Origin: Erythrobacter insulae
GTDB taxonomy: Bacteria > Pseudomonadota > Alphaproteobacteria > Sphingomonadales > Sphingomonadaceae
DNA: 64,000 bases
Reading direction: 5' to 3'
Assembly (NCBI RefSeq): GCF_007004095.1
Contig: NZ_VHJK01000001.1
Span: 310,001-374,000 of the forward strand
Below the pieces are notes generated by a model, which was given only the letters and a program-made list of their open reading frames with translations, ran no database searches and had not been told where the DNA came from. This document shows positions 26,009-36,474 of the stretch, piece after piece. The position numbers and the translations under genes are program-made. How positions within the stretch are numbered: the stretch's first letter is position 1; every line of letters starts with the position of its first letter.

Positions 26009-27535
26009 TTACTTTATTGATTTAATTTCAGTGCCTTCAGGGCTGGTGAAGCGAAAGGTATCGATCCCCTTGTCCTTCAGCGCATTGATGAGGTCGCTCG
26101 CTTCCTTTAGCGATTTGACCGGTCCAGCAAGCAGCCGGTTCGCTTGTCCCCAAGGGGTCACATGCGGATCAAAATCATCAAGCAAGCCTGCCGATTTGCG
26201 ACTCAACCGCCGCCAATCGAATTTAAGAGCCGAGACATCACGCCCGGTCGCCAGCTGCACCCAAATGCGGCTGGGGTGATCGGGTTTTTCCGGTTCTTGG
26301 ACTTTTGGCTCGGGCGCGGCTTCGCGCGGAATCTCGATAATAGCCAGATCGACCGCATCACCGCTTGCCTCGGTATCCGGCAATACAACACCGCCCAGAT
26401 CGGCGAAAGCATCTGCGACGTTGGCCTTTCGGACAACCTTTTGAACCACCGGTTTTGGCGCAGGAGCTACCACGGGTTTGGCTGCGGCGGAGGTGTCTGC
26501 CTTGGCCAGATCAAACCCGGGCGCTGCAACGGGCGTATTCATAGATTGCGCCGCTTTTCTTTCCGCAGGCGCGGAAACGGGCGTGGAGACGGGCGTGGAG
26601 ACGGCATCCGCTGAACTGGCGAGGGACGCAGTTGGCGTTCCAAGTGGCTCGCCAGCAGGCTCCAGTTTTGAACCCGCAGAGCGCGCGATCATCGCATCAT
26701 TATTAGCGACGCCGCTTGAATAGGCCGCAATACGAGGGTCCTCGCGGCCAATATCAGCCGCTTTGGGAAAAATCCCGAGATTGGCCGCTGCGGCTTGCTG
26801 TGATTTTGTGAGGCGCGGCATGTATGCGAGGTAAGGATTGATGCGCCCTGCAAGATCGCGCGGCATGACCGCATCAACAATCGCAGAAGCGCGGTCTTGC
26901 TCACCCATGATCGCCAATCCGAATGCGCGGGCACGAAAGGACGCAAAATCACGGCGGTCCAGCAGGGGACGCAGGATTTCTTCAAAGCCGGCCCTGTTCC
27001 CGGCAATCGCATAGCTGATGGCCAGCCGCCGCTTTGCCTCAGTATCTTTGGGCTGGAGGCTTATAGCACGCAAATGCGCGGCCTGCGCACTGGCGGTATC
27101 GCCAAGCATATCAAACGCGAGCGCCCGGTCGCTCAGAAGGTCTGATGCGTCTGCCCCCGCGCTTTGCGCAGCCGCAAATAGCGGCAGTGCCTCAGTCGGG
27201 CGGCCTGACCGAAGATAGATATTGGCCATGCCCAATTTAATGCGCGCATCATTTGGCGCCAGATCATTGGCACGGCCATAAAACCCGATGGCCGCATCCA
27301 GATCGCCAGCATTGGAAGATGCCTCGCCCGCCTCGATCAATGCGGAGACATTATCGGGCTGCTTTGCCAGACGCAGCAACGCTCGATTGAGGCGCTGAAC
27401 ATCCTTTGACGGCAGGGCCTGAACCACCTCGCGCGAGGTCGATTCTTGCGCCGCAAGGGGTGCACCGGCCAGCGCCGAGAGACCAATCGCGATGGGGGCA
27501 GCGGCGCGAAGCATATTTGAAATGTGCATCATCAT
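26009..27535 (-). CDS. Secreted TPR-SPOR protein next to ftsZ
   Basis: Three consecutive ATGs occur; starting at 27535 gives 508 residues. A signal peptide ends near LAGAPLAAQE. About five to six TPR-like helical repeats fill residues 40-230 (GDLDAAIGFYGRANDLAPND). A Pro/Ala-rich linker contains VSTPVSTPVSAP. The C-terminal 85 residues form a SPOR-like domain (SRIWVQLATGRDVSALKFDW...DKGIDTFRF). SPOR domains bind denuded septal peptidoglycan, so a periplasmic septum-associated role is likely. It lies 134 bases after the ftsZ stop on the same strand. Its exact partner is unknown. Confidence 0.85.
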   Translation of the reverse strand: MMMHISNMLRAAAPIAIGLSALAGAPLAAQESTSREVVQALPSKDVQRLNRALLRLAKQPDNVSALIEAGEASSNAGDLDAAIGFYGRANDLAPNDARIKLGMANIYLRSGRPTEALPLFAAAQSAGADASDLLSDRALAFDMLGDTASAQAAHLRAISLQPKDTEAKRRLAISYAIAGNRAGFEEILRPLLDRRDFASFRARAFGLAIMGEQDRASAIVDAVMPRDLAGRINPYLAYMPRLTKSQQAAAANLGIFPKAADIGREDPRIAAYSSGVANNDAMIARSAGSKLEPAGEPLGTPTASLASSADAVSTPVSTPVSAPAERKAAQSMNTPVAAPGFDLAKADTSAAAKPVVAPAPKPVVQKVVRKANVADAFADLGGVVLPDTEASGDAVDLAIIEIPREAAPEPKVQEPEKPDHPSRIWVQLATGRDVSALKFDWRRLSRKSAGLLDDFDPHVTPWGQANRLLAGPVKSLKEASDLINALKDKGIDTFRFTSPEGTEIKSIK

Positions 27536-27669
27536 TGCAATGTCAGCTAATCCAAACTCGCGCCGCGAATACCCCGTTGAGCCTGAACCCGGGGCGAACA
27601 GCACCGTGATCAGGCCGAACCGAGAAAGATCGCTGCTTTCAAATCTCGCGATGCGCCGAAGCGCCCATA

Positions 27670-29466
27670 TTACTGATTGTTCTGACGTCCCAGGAACCGC
27701 GGGATGCTGAGCGCGGGCGCATCATCGTCGTCATCGTCATCATCGCTCTCATCCGATCCCGTGCGGGACAGGTTGGCCATGCGTTCAAACAACGTACTGC
27801 CCCCGCCTGATGCTGCGGCAGGTTTGGCGGGTGGAGAACCGCCTTGCGAGGCAGAGCCGCTATCACTGCTCGGGCCGTCTTCGCTTTTCCCACCATCGGC
27901 ATCAGCGCCAGCAGACCCTCCAAGAAGGCTCTTGCGCCGACTTCCACCTAGGCGCGCCTCAACAGGCTTATCCTCTTCGCTCAGACGATCAGCGTCACCG
28001 AAGATATTGTCTTCATCGCCGTCAGCGGCATACTCACCTGTCAGATCCAGTGGCTCTTCCGTATCGCCGCTTTTGAAGCCACTATGGCTAGCGGAACCCA
28101 AATGGCTGTCATCAGCCGGATCGGCGAGTGCCGCGTTACCGGCATCGGACGAATCATTAGGCTCATCATCTGCACCGCGCAGCCCGGCAAGCGGATCGAC
28201 AATGCCTTCAACATCATCGTCTTCCTCAGCTTCACCCATATCATCGCCTGCTTGCATACCGCTGAGATCAAACGGTTCCGCTTCGTTAGCAGGCTCGAAT
28301 TCAGGTTCCGCGTCGGACTCAGATTCGGTTTCAAAATCAGGAAGCTCTGGCGCAGTCAGGGTCATCGGCTCTTCATCGGTCAGATCACCGCCCGCCTCTT
28401 CAGCGACCTCGCTCTCACCAGGAAGTTCAAGGACCGGGCGCTTCGGAGCGCGCGAGCTTGACAGCGATACTTGCGTGCGTTGATCCGCGCGACCAGCAGA
28501 GGTGGGTTCAATACCCGTGGCAACTACAGAAACGCGGATCTTCCCATCGAGGTTGGGGTTAAACGCACTACCCCAAATGATATTGGCATCCTCGTCTACC
28601 AGTTCACGAATGTGGTTTGCCGCTTCGTCCACTTCGAGCAGCTTCATATCTTCGCCGCCGATGATCGATATGATCACGCCTTTGGCACCCTGCATACTGA
28701 CACCGTCAAGCAGCGGGTTGGCGATGGCCTGTTCCGCGGCATCAAGTGCACGGGTTTCGCCTTCGCCCTCGCCGGTGCCCATCATGGCTTTACCCATCTC
28801 ACTCATCACAGAGCGAACATCGGCAAAGTCGAGATTGATCAGGCCGGGCATCACCATCAGATCGGTGATTGAGCGGACACCCTGCTGGAGAACTTCATCC
28901 GCCAGCTCGAACGCTTCTTTAAATGTAGTTTCTGCTTTGGCGATCAGGAACAGATTCTGGTTCGGAATGACAATCAGTGTGTCAACGCATTCCTGAAGTT
29001 CGGCGATCCCTGAATCGGCGGCCCGCATCCGGCGCGTGCCTTCGAAGAGGAATGGTTTGGTAACAACGCCGACGGTCAGCACACCCTTGCGCCGCGCAGC
29101 CTCTGCAATGACCGGCGCTGCACCTGTTCCCGTGCCGCCGCCCATGCCTGCCGCGATGAAGACCATATTCACGCCTTCCAGCGCTTCCTCGATCTCTGCG
29201 ACGGTTTCTTCAGCAGCGGCCTTACCCACTTCGGGACGAGCGCCTGCACCCAGACCGCCCGTGATATCGGGACCAAGCTGGATCCGCTTTTCAGCCGGAC
29301 TCGTGCTCAATGCCTGCGCATCGGTATTTGCGACAATGAACTCGACGCCTTCGATTTCAGAGGCGATCATATTGGCAATCGCATTGCCACCTGCTCCGCC
29401 GATCCCGACTACGGTAATCCGCGGACGAAGGTCATCAGTTGCTGCCGGTCCGATATTGATGCTCAT
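27670..29466 (-). CDS. ftsZ: Cell division GTPase FtsZ
   Basis: The 598-residue protein has the tubulin-like core in the first 320 residues. The signature [13 protein letters not shown], the N-terminal [11 protein letters not shown] and the T7 loop [11 protein letters not shown] are present. A linker of about 260 residues, strongly acidic and Ser-rich, follows. The conserved C-terminal peptide [10 protein letters not shown], which binds FtsA and other membrane tethers, ends the protein. It polymerises into the Z ring. GAGGAAG precedes the ATG. A 180-base intergenic space with a DnaA box separates it from ftsA, so it probably has its own promoter as well as dcw read-through. Confidence 0.97.
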   Translation of the reverse strand: MSINIGPAATDDLRPRITVVGIGGAGGNAIANMIASEIEGVEFIVANTDAQALSTSPAEKRIQLGPDITGGLGAGARPEVGKAAAEETVAEIEEALEGVNMVFIAAGMGGGTGTGAAPVIAEAARRKGVLTVGVVTKPFLFEGTRRMRAADSGIAELQECVDTLIVIPNQNLFLIAKAETTFKEAFELADEVLQQGVRSITDLMVMPGLINLDFADVRSVMSEMGKAMMGTGEGEGETRALDAAEQAIANPLLDGVSMQGAKGVIISIIGGEDMKLLEVDEAANHIRELVDEDANIIWGSAFNPNLDGKIRVSVVATGIEPTSAGRADQRTQVSLSSSRAPKRPVLELPGESEVAEEAGGDLTDEEPMTLTAPELPDFETESESDAEPEFEPANEAEPFDLSGMQAGDDMGEAEEDDDVEGIVDPLAGLRGADDEPNDSSDAGNAALADPADDSHLGSASHSGFKSGDTEEPLDLTGEYAADGDEDNIFGDADRLSEEDKPVEARLGGSRRKSLLGGSAGADADGGKSEDGPSSDSGSASQGGSPPAKPAAASGGGSTLFERMANLSRTGSDESDDDDDDDDAPALSIPRFLGRQNNQ

Positions 29467-29582
29467 TTTGCTCTTCCTCTAAGCAGACGGGGCGCCCCTG
29501 TTATATTTGCCGCCTGGTCACACTTTTTTGCTCTTTGTGCTTGTGCCACATACGATACAAGCCCGTTATACCGCAGAAATCC

Positions 29583-29591
29583 TTATCCACA
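29583..29591 (+). promoter_or_regulatory. DnaA box in the ftsA-ftsZ intergenic region
   Basis: TTATCCACA matches the DnaA consensus exactly. It sits 117 bases upstream of the ftsZ start. DnaA is known to activate ftsZ transcription in Caulobacter, so a regulatory role is plausible. One copy of this 9-mer could occur by chance in a window this size. Confidence 0.5.
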
Positions 29592-29646
29592 GTGCCTTAT
29601 TAACTTTCATACACCACGCATCGCCGTGATAACATCTCGTCTTCGT

Positions 29647-30978
29647 TCAGAAATACTCTTTCATCGCCCGAAACAGCCTTGCAAAACCGATCGTACCGGC
29701 AAGGCCGCCGCTGCGATTGACCTCCTGATGCCGCGCGCCAATCGCGCGAATATCGATGGGATCATCTGCGGCATACAGGCATAGACCGGCCAGCGTTGCG
29801 AACCCCGGTGTGGAGTGCGCTTCCGGCAGACCAGTAAGCGAGGGCGCACGGCCAATACGCACGGGCATACCAAGCGCGCTCTGAGTGTATTCAGCAAGCC
29901 CGGCAAGCTCCGCCCCGCCGCCGGTCAGAACGACCTGACCCGCATTAGGTCCGAAAAATCCCATTTCTTTCAGAGATTTGCTGATCGCTATCGTCAGTTG
30001 CGAAAGTTGCTGTGTGACAACCGAGACCAACTCTGCGCGCGGGATCCGGTTCTTCTCATCGGCACCGCGGGCGACCGGGCCTGTTGCATCCTCATCCCAT
30101 CCGTCATTCGGGCCGTTTACCGGGATCATCTCGCGGTGGTCGGTTGGACTGGCGATCGCCGATCCCGAAACGCATTTCAAACGCTCTGCCTGAAAGCGCC
30201 GAATACCGAACGCGCTGGCGATGGCATCGGTGATGTCGCCTGATCCCATCGGGATCGCGCGCAGGCCCAAAAGCATCCCGCCAGCGAAAACGGAAACATT
30301 TGTAACATCTGATCCGATTTCAACCAAAGCCACGCCCAATTCGCGTTCTTCCAGCGAAAGACAGGCATATCCTGCTGCCAAAGGCGCGGCGACCACGCCT
30401 TCTACTTCCAGATGAGCGCTTTGAACCGCCTCCATCAAATTGCGTACCGGCGCGCCATCGGCCAACATAACATGGACATCCACACCAAGCCGCTCCGCAT
30501 GCAAATTGCGCGGATTGGCAACCCCATGCGCACCATCCAAAGTGTAATGCGCAGGCTGTGCGTGCAGGACGGTGCGGCCATCTGGCTGGATCATATCGCG
30601 CGCAGCGACCAGCAAATGCTCCACATCGTCTTCTTCGATACGCCGCCCGCCAATTTCAATTTCGACTTTCGAGACGCGGCTTTTCAGGCCGGCGCCAGCG
30701 CATGCGATCCAAACGCTTTGGACGCTTTGCCCTGCGTTTTTCTCCGCCCGCTCCACGGCATCGCGAATGGCATACGTCGCCGCTTTCATATCGGTGACAT
30801 AGCCGCGCTTGATCCCTTGGCTGGCGCGGTGTCCCGATCCAAGCACGATCAAATCACCGGTTTCGGTTTCTCCCATTATCATGGCCGAAATTCGGAATGA
30901 CCCGATGTTCACCGCGCCGAATATCTTCGCAAGACGTGCACGAGGCGCGACTGTTTTGGGTTTCGCGGCCGCGCTCAC
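29647..30978 (-). CDS. ftsA: Cell division protein FtsA
   Basis: The 443-residue protein is an actin-like ATPase with the SHS2/1C insertion. Visible parts are the N-terminal IFGAVNIGSFRISAMI strand, the phosphate-2-like region LVEIGSDVTNVSVF, the adenosine motif VVLTGGGAELAGL, and the C-terminal amphipathic helix FARLFRAMKEYF used for membrane binding. It tethers FtsZ to the inner membrane. It starts with GTG overlapping the ftsQ stop codon (GTGA). Confidence 0.96.
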   Translation of the reverse strand: MSAAAKPKTVAPRARLAKIFGAVNIGSFRISAMIMGETETGDLIVLGSGHRASQGIKRGYVTDMKAATYAIRDAVERAEKNAGQSVQSVWIACAGAGLKSRVSKVEIEIGGRRIEEDDVEHLLVAARDMIQPDGRTVLHAQPAHYTLDGAHGVANPRNLHAERLGVDVHVMLADGAPVRNLMEAVQSAHLEVEGVVAAPLAAGYACLSLEERELGVALVEIGSDVTNVSVFAGGMLLGLRAIPMGSGDITDAIASAFGIRRFQAERLKCVSGSAIASPTDHREMIPVNGPNDGWDEDATGPVARGADEKNRIPRAELVSVVTQQLSQLTIAISKSLKEMGFFGPNAGQVVLTGGGAELAGLAEYTQSALGMPVRIGRAPSLTGLPEAHSTPGFATLAGLCLYAADDPIDIRAIGARHQEVNRSGGLAGTIGFARLFRAMKEYF

Positions 30979-31886
30979 GGTGCGTTTCCGGCCAACAACT
31001 GAACGTTATCGGACCGGCCCGGAACGCGCATGTAAACGCGCGGCGGATCCCGCATATCGAAACTGGTCACTTTACCGCCTAAAAGCCGGTTTTGCCCGTC
31101 CATTCGGGCGAATTTGACCAAAGCGGATGCAGCGTCATCATCGCCTTCGGGAAGCGCGAGAACCTGATCCGTTTTAAAAGTCACATTCCAGCGGCGATTA
31201 CCCACCCATTCTGCGCCGGAAACCTGCGGCTGAAGCGCAGGTGCAGCTGCCAGCAGTCGGTCCAGATTGCCAACCTGCTTGGCCGATCCGGGGCCGGAAA
31301 TGCGCAGCATATCCTTAGCCTTTTCGCTGGATATCGGCGCGAGCTCGTGGCCTGCTGCATCGATCAGGACAAGCCGGTCGGGCTTTTCCAAAACGGCGTG
31401 CGGTTTGCGTTCAACAATGTCTATCGCCAGCGTATCGGGCAGTTGAACAGAAACGCGCGCGTCCGCGACCCAGGAAAGTTCCATAAGATCCGCGCGCAGC
31501 TGTTTGATATCGACCTGCGTCATTGCCTGACCGCGCCGTGCAAAACCCAGCGCGTAGACTTCGCCTTCGTCCATGCGCTGTGTGCCGGTTACACGCACCT
31601 GACGCGCTTCGAACCCTGCATCGGCAGCGATCTGGGCCACCTGCGCCTGAGCCAATGCCGGCACGCCGGCAAGGCTGGCGATAAACCATGCGAGCGCCAG
31701 CGCCCCGCCGATGATAATCGTCAGCCAGATACGGCTCCATTGTTCCTCTGTGAATGGCAGCAGGCCCATTGCACCGTCAACGATACCCGTGGTCTTTGCC
31801 TTGGCGCGGCGCGCGCCTGCGGCGCGGCTCTGTGATTTCGCCGCGCGCCGGACCCCTTTGCCGCTTGAGCGGGTGATTTTAGCCAT
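30975..31886 (-). CDS. ftsQ: Cell division protein FtsQ
   Basis: The 303-residue bitopic protein has a basic, Ala-rich cytoplasmic N-terminus of about 50 residues. One membrane helix follows (IWLTIIIGGALALAWFIASL), then a POTRA domain (VRVTGTQRMDEGEVYALGFA...DTLAIDIVERKPHAVLE). The C-terminal FtsQ beta domain ends the protein. It links cytoplasmic and periplasmic divisome parts with FtsL and FtsB. It overlaps ddl by 8 bases upstream and ftsA by 4 downstream. Confidence 0.95.
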   Translation of the reverse strand: MAKITRSSGKGVRRAAKSQSRAAGARRAKAKTTGIVDGAMGLLPFTEEQWSRIWLTIIIGGALALAWFIASLAGVPALAQAQVAQIAADAGFEARQVRVTGTQRMDEGEVYALGFARRGQAMTQVDIKQLRADLMELSWVADARVSVQLPDTLAIDIVERKPHAVLEKPDRLVLIDAAGHELAPISSEKAKDMLRISGPGSAKQVGNLDRLLAAAPALQPQVSGAEWVGNRRWNVTFKTDQVLALPEGDDDAASALVKFARMDGQNRLLGGKVTSFDMRDPPRVYMRVPGRSDNVQLLAGNAP

Positions 31887-32850
31887 TGCCGGCCTCTCTG
31901 TTCTTCATATCGTGGACCCGCAGCGCTTCCAGCACGATCATCTCGCACAGTTCGGGATAATCGATGCCAGCATGGCGAGCCTGTTCAGGGACCAGGCTTA
32001 ACGGAGTCATTCCAGGCTGGGTGTTCGTTTCAAGGACAAACAGACCTTCCTCACCCGCTTCATCATCCCAGCGGTAGTCCGTCCGGCTGGTCCCGTGACA
32101 GCCCAGCAAAGTATGCGCACGGATCGCGTAATTCTCGCAAAGGGCTGCTATCTCAGGCGGGATATTTGCCGGGCAAACATGCTGCGTGCGGCCTTCGGTA
32201 TATTTGTGTTCGTAATCGTAAAAGCCGGTATCGATGATCAGTTCGGTCACGCCCAAAGCGCGCGGGCCAGATGGCCCGTCGATCACTGCAGTGGTCAATT
32301 CGCGCCCTTTGATAAACGGTTCGGCAAGCAATTCGGAAAATTCCTGCCACGGGCCTTTGGCGCCGCGGGCGATGGGATTGCCGATATCGCTGTCCTCGGT
32401 AATGATCGCCACACCGACAGACGAACCTTCGTTTACGGGTTTGAGAACATATGGCCGCGGCAGCGGATCGCGCTCGAACAATTCCTCTGAGGGGACAATA
32501 CGCCCGCCGGGCATTGGAATGCCATTGGGAACAAGCGCCTGTTTGGTCAGCTGTTTATCAATCGCTATCACCGACGTGGCGACGCCGGAATGGGTATAGG
32601 GAATGCCCATCAGATCGAGCATACCCTGAACCGTACCGTCTTCGCCCGGAACGCCATGCAGTGCGTTAAAGACAACATCTGGCGCGGCCTCGGCAATCCT
32701 TTGCGCAACGTCGCGGCCCATATCGATTTCGGTGACGCGGTAACCCTTGCTTTCCAGCGCATCGGCAACGCCGCCGCCGCTCATCAGCGACACTTCGCGT
32801 TCATTCGCCCAGCCGCCCATCAGGACTGCGATGTGAAGGGGTTTGGTCAT
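31879..32850 (-). CDS. ddl: D-alanine--D-alanine ligase
   Basis: The 323-residue ATP-grasp enzyme shows HIAVLMGGWANEREVSLMSG at the N-terminus, FNALHGVPGEDGTVQGMLDL, the PYVLKPVNEGSSVGV ATP-binding segment, and the late LETNTQPGMTPLSLVPEQA metal and product site. It makes the D-Ala-D-Ala dipeptide used by MurF. The ATG at 32850 overlaps the murB stop (ATGA); an in-frame start 9 codons upstream lies inside murB and is not favoured. Confidence 0.97.
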   Translation of the reverse strand: MTKPLHIAVLMGGWANEREVSLMSGGGVADALESKGYRVTEIDMGRDVAQRIAEAAPDVVFNALHGVPGEDGTVQGMLDLMGIPYTHSGVATSVIAIDKQLTKQALVPNGIPMPGGRIVPSEELFERDPLPRPYVLKPVNEGSSVGVAIITEDSDIGNPIARGAKGPWQEFSELLAEPFIKGRELTTAVIDGPSGPRALGVTELIIDTGFYDYEHKYTEGRTQHVCPANIPPEIAALCENYAIRAHTLLGCHGTSRTDYRWDDEAGEEGLFVLETNTQPGMTPLSLVPEQARHAGIDYPELCEMIVLEALRVHDMKNREAGNG

Positions 32851-33821
32851 GCTCGTCCCACTCGCTGAATTTCCCATTCAAGCGTTACACCTGATTTTTT
32901 GTAGACACGCTCTCGCACTTCTTCGCCTAACGCCTCGATATCCGCGCTGGTTGCATCGCCGGTATTGATCAGGAAATTTGTGTGCTTTTCACTAACCTGC
33001 GCGCCGCCCAATTGAAAGCCGCGGCACCCCGCCTCGTCAACCAGCTGCCACGCTTTACCGCCTTCGGGGTTCTTGAAAGTTGATCCGCCGGTTTTGGTTC
33101 GCAGAGGCTGCGATTCCTCGCGTGCTTGTGCGATCCGGTCCATCTCAACACCAATATCGGCCGGATCACCCGGCGTTCCTTCAAATCGTGCAGAAACAAC
33201 AATTGCGCCTTCGGGCAGTGCCGAATGGCGATATGTGTATTGCAGGTCTGCGACCGGCAATGTGACCAGCTCTCCATCGGGCATAATCACGTCACAATCG
33301 ATCAGGATATCGGCAACTTCGCGCCCATACGCCCCGCCATTCATCCGAACAAATCCGCCAACAGTACCGGGAATGCCGCGAAGAAATTCCAGCCCCGCGA
33401 TACCCGCGTCGCGCGCCTTTGAAGCGACCAGAATACCGCTGGCCCCGCCGCCGCATATAAGCGCCGTCTCCCCTGTCACATCGGCTTTCGCAAACGGTTT
33501 GCCCAGCCGGACAACCACGCCGGGGACACCGCCATCGCGGATAATCAGATTGGAGCCTAGCCCCAGCGGCATAACCGGCATGACCCCGCCGAGCCGCGCC
33601 ATGAACAATTTAAGATCGGCCAGATCGGCGGGTTCAAACAGCCAATCGGCAGGTCCGCCGCTTTTGAACCAGACGAGCTTTGCTAAGGGCGCCTTGCAGG
33701 TCAGATCTCCGCGAATACCATCCAGCGGAATGGGCGCGGACGCAGCGCCTTCAATCGCGCAGTCCGGGGCAGCCCCATCATCCCATCCTTGCCAATCGTC
33801 AGGTTGTGTCGTCACACTCAT
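32847..33821 (-). CDS. murB: UDP-N-acetylenolpyruvoylglucosamine reductase
   Basis: The 324-residue flavoprotein contains the FAD-binding segments [15 protein letters not shown] and [20 protein letters not shown]. The C-terminal region has the catalytic Ser in [21 protein letters not shown]. It reduces the enolpyruvyl group to form UDP-MurNAc. A hydrophilic N-terminal extension of about 35 residues precedes the fold. ATGA overlaps join it to murC and ddl. Confidence 0.96.
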   Translation of the reverse strand: MSVTTQPDDWQGWDDGAAPDCAIEGAASAPIPLDGIRGDLTCKAPLAKLVWFKSGGPADWLFEPADLADLKLFMARLGGVMPVMPLGLGSNLIIRDGGVPGVVVRLGKPFAKADVTGETALICGGGASGILVASKARDAGIAGLEFLRGIPGTVGGFVRMNGGAYGREVADILIDCDVIMPDGELVTLPVADLQYTYRHSALPEGAIVVSARFEGTPGDPADIGVEMDRIAQAREESQPLRTKTGGSTFKNPEGGKAWQLVDEAGCRGFQLGGAQVSEKHTNFLINTGDATSADIEALGEEVRERVYKKSGVTLEWEIQRVGRA

Positions 33822-35242
33822 GCACCCCGCAATGATTCAATCGCAGGGGCAAGGCCAGCAGCCCAGCGCGTGATATCCCCCGCGCCGAGGCAAACAATGA
33901 TATCGCCAGCTTCGATTTCTGCGGCCAGCACCTGCGCAAGCTCGGTTTCGTCGCCGATCACCGCTGCCGAACGATGGCCACGCGATTTCAGGCCAGCGAC
34001 CAATCCAGCCGCATCTGCGCCTTCGATCGGGTCTTCGCCCGCTTCATAGACCGGCGTGACATACACCATATCGGCATCGTTAAAGCAGGATTGAAAGTCA
34101 TCCATGAGATCGTGCAGCCGGGTGTAACGGTGCGGCTGGGCCACAGCGATAACGCGGCCTTTCGGGACGGCCTCTCGCGCTGCACCCAATACAGCGCGGA
34201 TTTCGACCGGATGGTGCGCATAATCATCGATCACGCTCACCTTTGCGCCTTTGACTGCGATAGAACCGACATTGGTAAAGCGGCGGCGAACCCCGCTGAA
34301 ACTACCGAAACCGGTTTTGATCACATCGTCGGCACAGCCCATTTCAATCGCAACGGCAATCGCGGCGAGCGCATTTTGGACATTGTGACGCCCGGGCATG
34401 GGTAGATGGACACCTTCGATCCGGCGATCTTCTTCGCCGCGCTGACGCACCATGACATCAAAAGTATTTCCGCCTTCATTCGGGCGAATATTGACCCCGC
34501 AAATATCCGCCTGAAGCGAAAATCCGTATGTCACAACCTTGCGATCACGCACATTGCCGATGACGGCCTGAACCTCAGGATGATCAACACACAGAATTGC
34601 CGCGCCGTAAAACGGAACATTGTGAATGAACTCGACGAACGCCTTCTTCACACCATCAAAATCACCGTAGTGATCCAGATGCTCCGGATCGATGTTTGTC
34701 ACGACAGCGATCGTACCATCAAGCCTCAGGAAACTGCCGTCGCTTTCATCGGCTTCGACCACCATCCAATCGCTATCGCCCATCCGCGCATTGGAGCCGT
34801 ATTGCTCAATAATACCGCCATTGATCACCGTTGGATCGACATTGCCCGCATCCAGCAGCGCGGCGATCATGCTGGTCGTCGTCGTTTTGCCATGCGTTCC
34901 TGCGACTGCGACGGTTGATTTCAGGCGCATAAGTTCCGCCAGCATTTCGGCGCGGCGCACCACAGGGATGCGGTTTTCCAGCGCAAAGGCGACTTCGGGA
35001 TTGGTGCGGCGAACGGCGGTGGATGTGACAACCACTGCAGCGCCTTCGACGTTGTCAGCTTCATGGCCGATAGCGATTTTGACGCCGCGCGAGCGAAGCC
35101 GCTCTACGACCGGGCTTTCTTTGATGTCGCTGCCTTGAACTGTGTAACCAAGGTTCGCCATGACCTCGGCAATGCCGGACATGCCGATGCCGCCGATACC
35201 GACAAAATGGATGGTTCCAATATCTGTGCCGACGCCCTTCAT
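33818..35242 (-). CDS. murC: UDP-N-acetylmuramate--L-alanine ligase
   Basis: The 474-residue Mur ligase has the N-terminal [20 protein letters not shown], the P-loop [15 protein letters not shown], and the C-terminal-domain motif [18 protein letters not shown]. It adds L-alanine to UDP-MurNAc. It overlaps the murG stop by 4 bases and murB by 4 bases. Confidence 0.97.
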   Translation of the reverse strand: MKGVGTDIGTIHFVGIGGIGMSGIAEVMANLGYTVQGSDIKESPVVERLRSRGVKIAIGHEADNVEGAAVVVTSTAVRRTNPEVAFALENRIPVVRRAEMLAELMRLKSTVAVAGTHGKTTTTSMIAALLDAGNVDPTVINGGIIEQYGSNARMGDSDWMVVEADESDGSFLRLDGTIAVVTNIDPEHLDHYGDFDGVKKAFVEFIHNVPFYGAAILCVDHPEVQAVIGNVRDRKVVTYGFSLQADICGVNIRPNEGGNTFDVMVRQRGEEDRRIEGVHLPMPGRHNVQNALAAIAVAIEMGCADDVIKTGFGSFSGVRRRFTNVGSIAVKGAKVSVIDDYAHHPVEIRAVLGAAREAVPKGRVIAVAQPHRYTRLHDLMDDFQSCFNDADMVYVTPVYEAGEDPIEGADAAGLVAGLKSRGHRSAAVIGDETELAQVLAAEIEAGDIIVCLGAGDITRWAAGLAPAIESLRGA

Positions 35243-36474
35243 GCGGCCACGTCCTTTTGCGAAGCGTCGCGAGTTGCTGTCTGGGTCTTATTTGCCACTT
35301 TTGCCGCGCGCGGGTTTGTCTCTCCCACGCGAACGACATCCATCAAATCAATGCCAGCCATGCTTTCTACCAGATCGGCCAGATTTTTCGCCGCATCAGG
35401 ATAGCCGCAATTCCACGCGCCATGCGCTGCATTTGCGAGGCTTGATGGGTTTTTGGCCATCGCCTGAATCTGTTTGGCCAGCTCTTTTGGAGTGAAGCTT
35501 GATTGCCGGATCATTCGCGCCCCGCCAGCTTTCACAACATCGCGGGTATTCACTGCCTGGTGATCGTCGGTTGCAATGGGAAGCGGGATTAATATTCCGG
35601 GCCTGCCAACAGCTGTAAGCTCCGCAATCGTCGACGCCCCTGCCCGGCCAATGAACAGATGCGTATCTGCAAGCCGTTCGTGCATGTCTTCGAAATATGT
35701 ACCAAGTTCAGCGGCGATGTTGTGGCTTGCATACCGCTCACGCACGCGGTCCACATCTTCGCTGCGGCATTGCTGCGTTACCTGAAGACGCTGGCGCAGA
35801 CCATCAGGCAGCATGGAAAGGCCGTCGGGAACTACATCGGAAAGCACGCTTGCCCCCTGGCTGCCGCCGGTGACCAGAACCCGCAGCAAACCGTCTTCGG
35901 TAAATGCCGGAAATTCCTCATCTCGCAGCGCCAGCACATCCTCGCGCACCGGGTTCCCCACCAGATGCGTCTTGGATCTGAATTTGGGCTTTAGCCGCTC
36001 AACCTTGGAATACGATGTCGCGATCGCTTCAACCCGGCTCGCCAGCAATCGGTTAACCCGGCCCAAAACGGCATTTTGTTCGTGAACGATGCTCGGCACG
36101 TCGGCCGATGTCGCCGCTAGCAGCGCAGGCAGGGCCGGATATCCGCCAAAGCCGATGACCGCGCTCGGTTCGAAACTTTCAAACAGACGCAGGGCCATAT
36201 TGCGCCCCTCCATCACCGCGCGCGCGCCATTTATCCAGCTGAACGGGTTCTTTCCAAACCGTCCCGCCGGAAGGACATGCGCGGTCAGACTATCAGGTTT
36301 GCCAGGTATATTGGCGCCGCGCTCATCGGTAATCAAAGCGACGTGATGGCCGCGCGCCTCAAGCTCGGTTGCGAGAGCAAAAGCGGGGATCAAATGACCA
36401 CCTGTTCCGCCTGCAGCAAGAACGAAATGCCGGCTGGCTCCGGTCTGTACCGGTTGCACGGTTTCGCTGGTCAT
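35239..36474 (-). CDS. murG: UDP-GlcNAc:lipid I N-acetylglucosaminyltransferase MurG
   Basis: The 411-residue GT28 protein has the acceptor loop [54 protein letters not shown], and the donor-site block [21 protein letters not shown]. It is a peripheral inner-membrane enzyme forming lipid II. The C-terminal 45 residues form a charged, Ala-rich extension beyond the usual fold. It overlaps both neighbours by 4 bases. Confidence 0.96.
   Translation of the reverse strand: MTSETVQPVQTGASRHFVLAAGGTGGHLIPAFALATELEARGHHVALITDERGANIPGKPDSLTAHVLPAGRFGKNPFSWINGARAVMEGRNMALRLFESFEPSAVIGFGGYPALPALLAATSADVPSIVHEQNAVLGRVNRLLASRVEAIATSYSKVERLKPKFRSKTHLVGNPVREDVLALRDEEFPAFTEDGLLRVLVTGGSQGASVLSDVVPDGLSMLPDGLRQRLQVTQQCRSEDVDRVRERYASHNIAAELGTYFEDMHERLADTHLFIGRAGASTIAELTAVGRPGILIPLPIATDDHQAVNTRDVVKAGGARMIRQSSFTPKELAKQIQAMAKNPSSLANAAHGAWNCGYPDAAKNLADLVESMAGIDLMDVVRVGETNPRAAKVANKTQTATRDASQKDVAA

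Noticed and set aside
29467..29646. CtrA binding site upstream of ftsZ
   Set aside because: Only a TTAAC half-site is present; no TTAA-N7-TTAAC pair was found.
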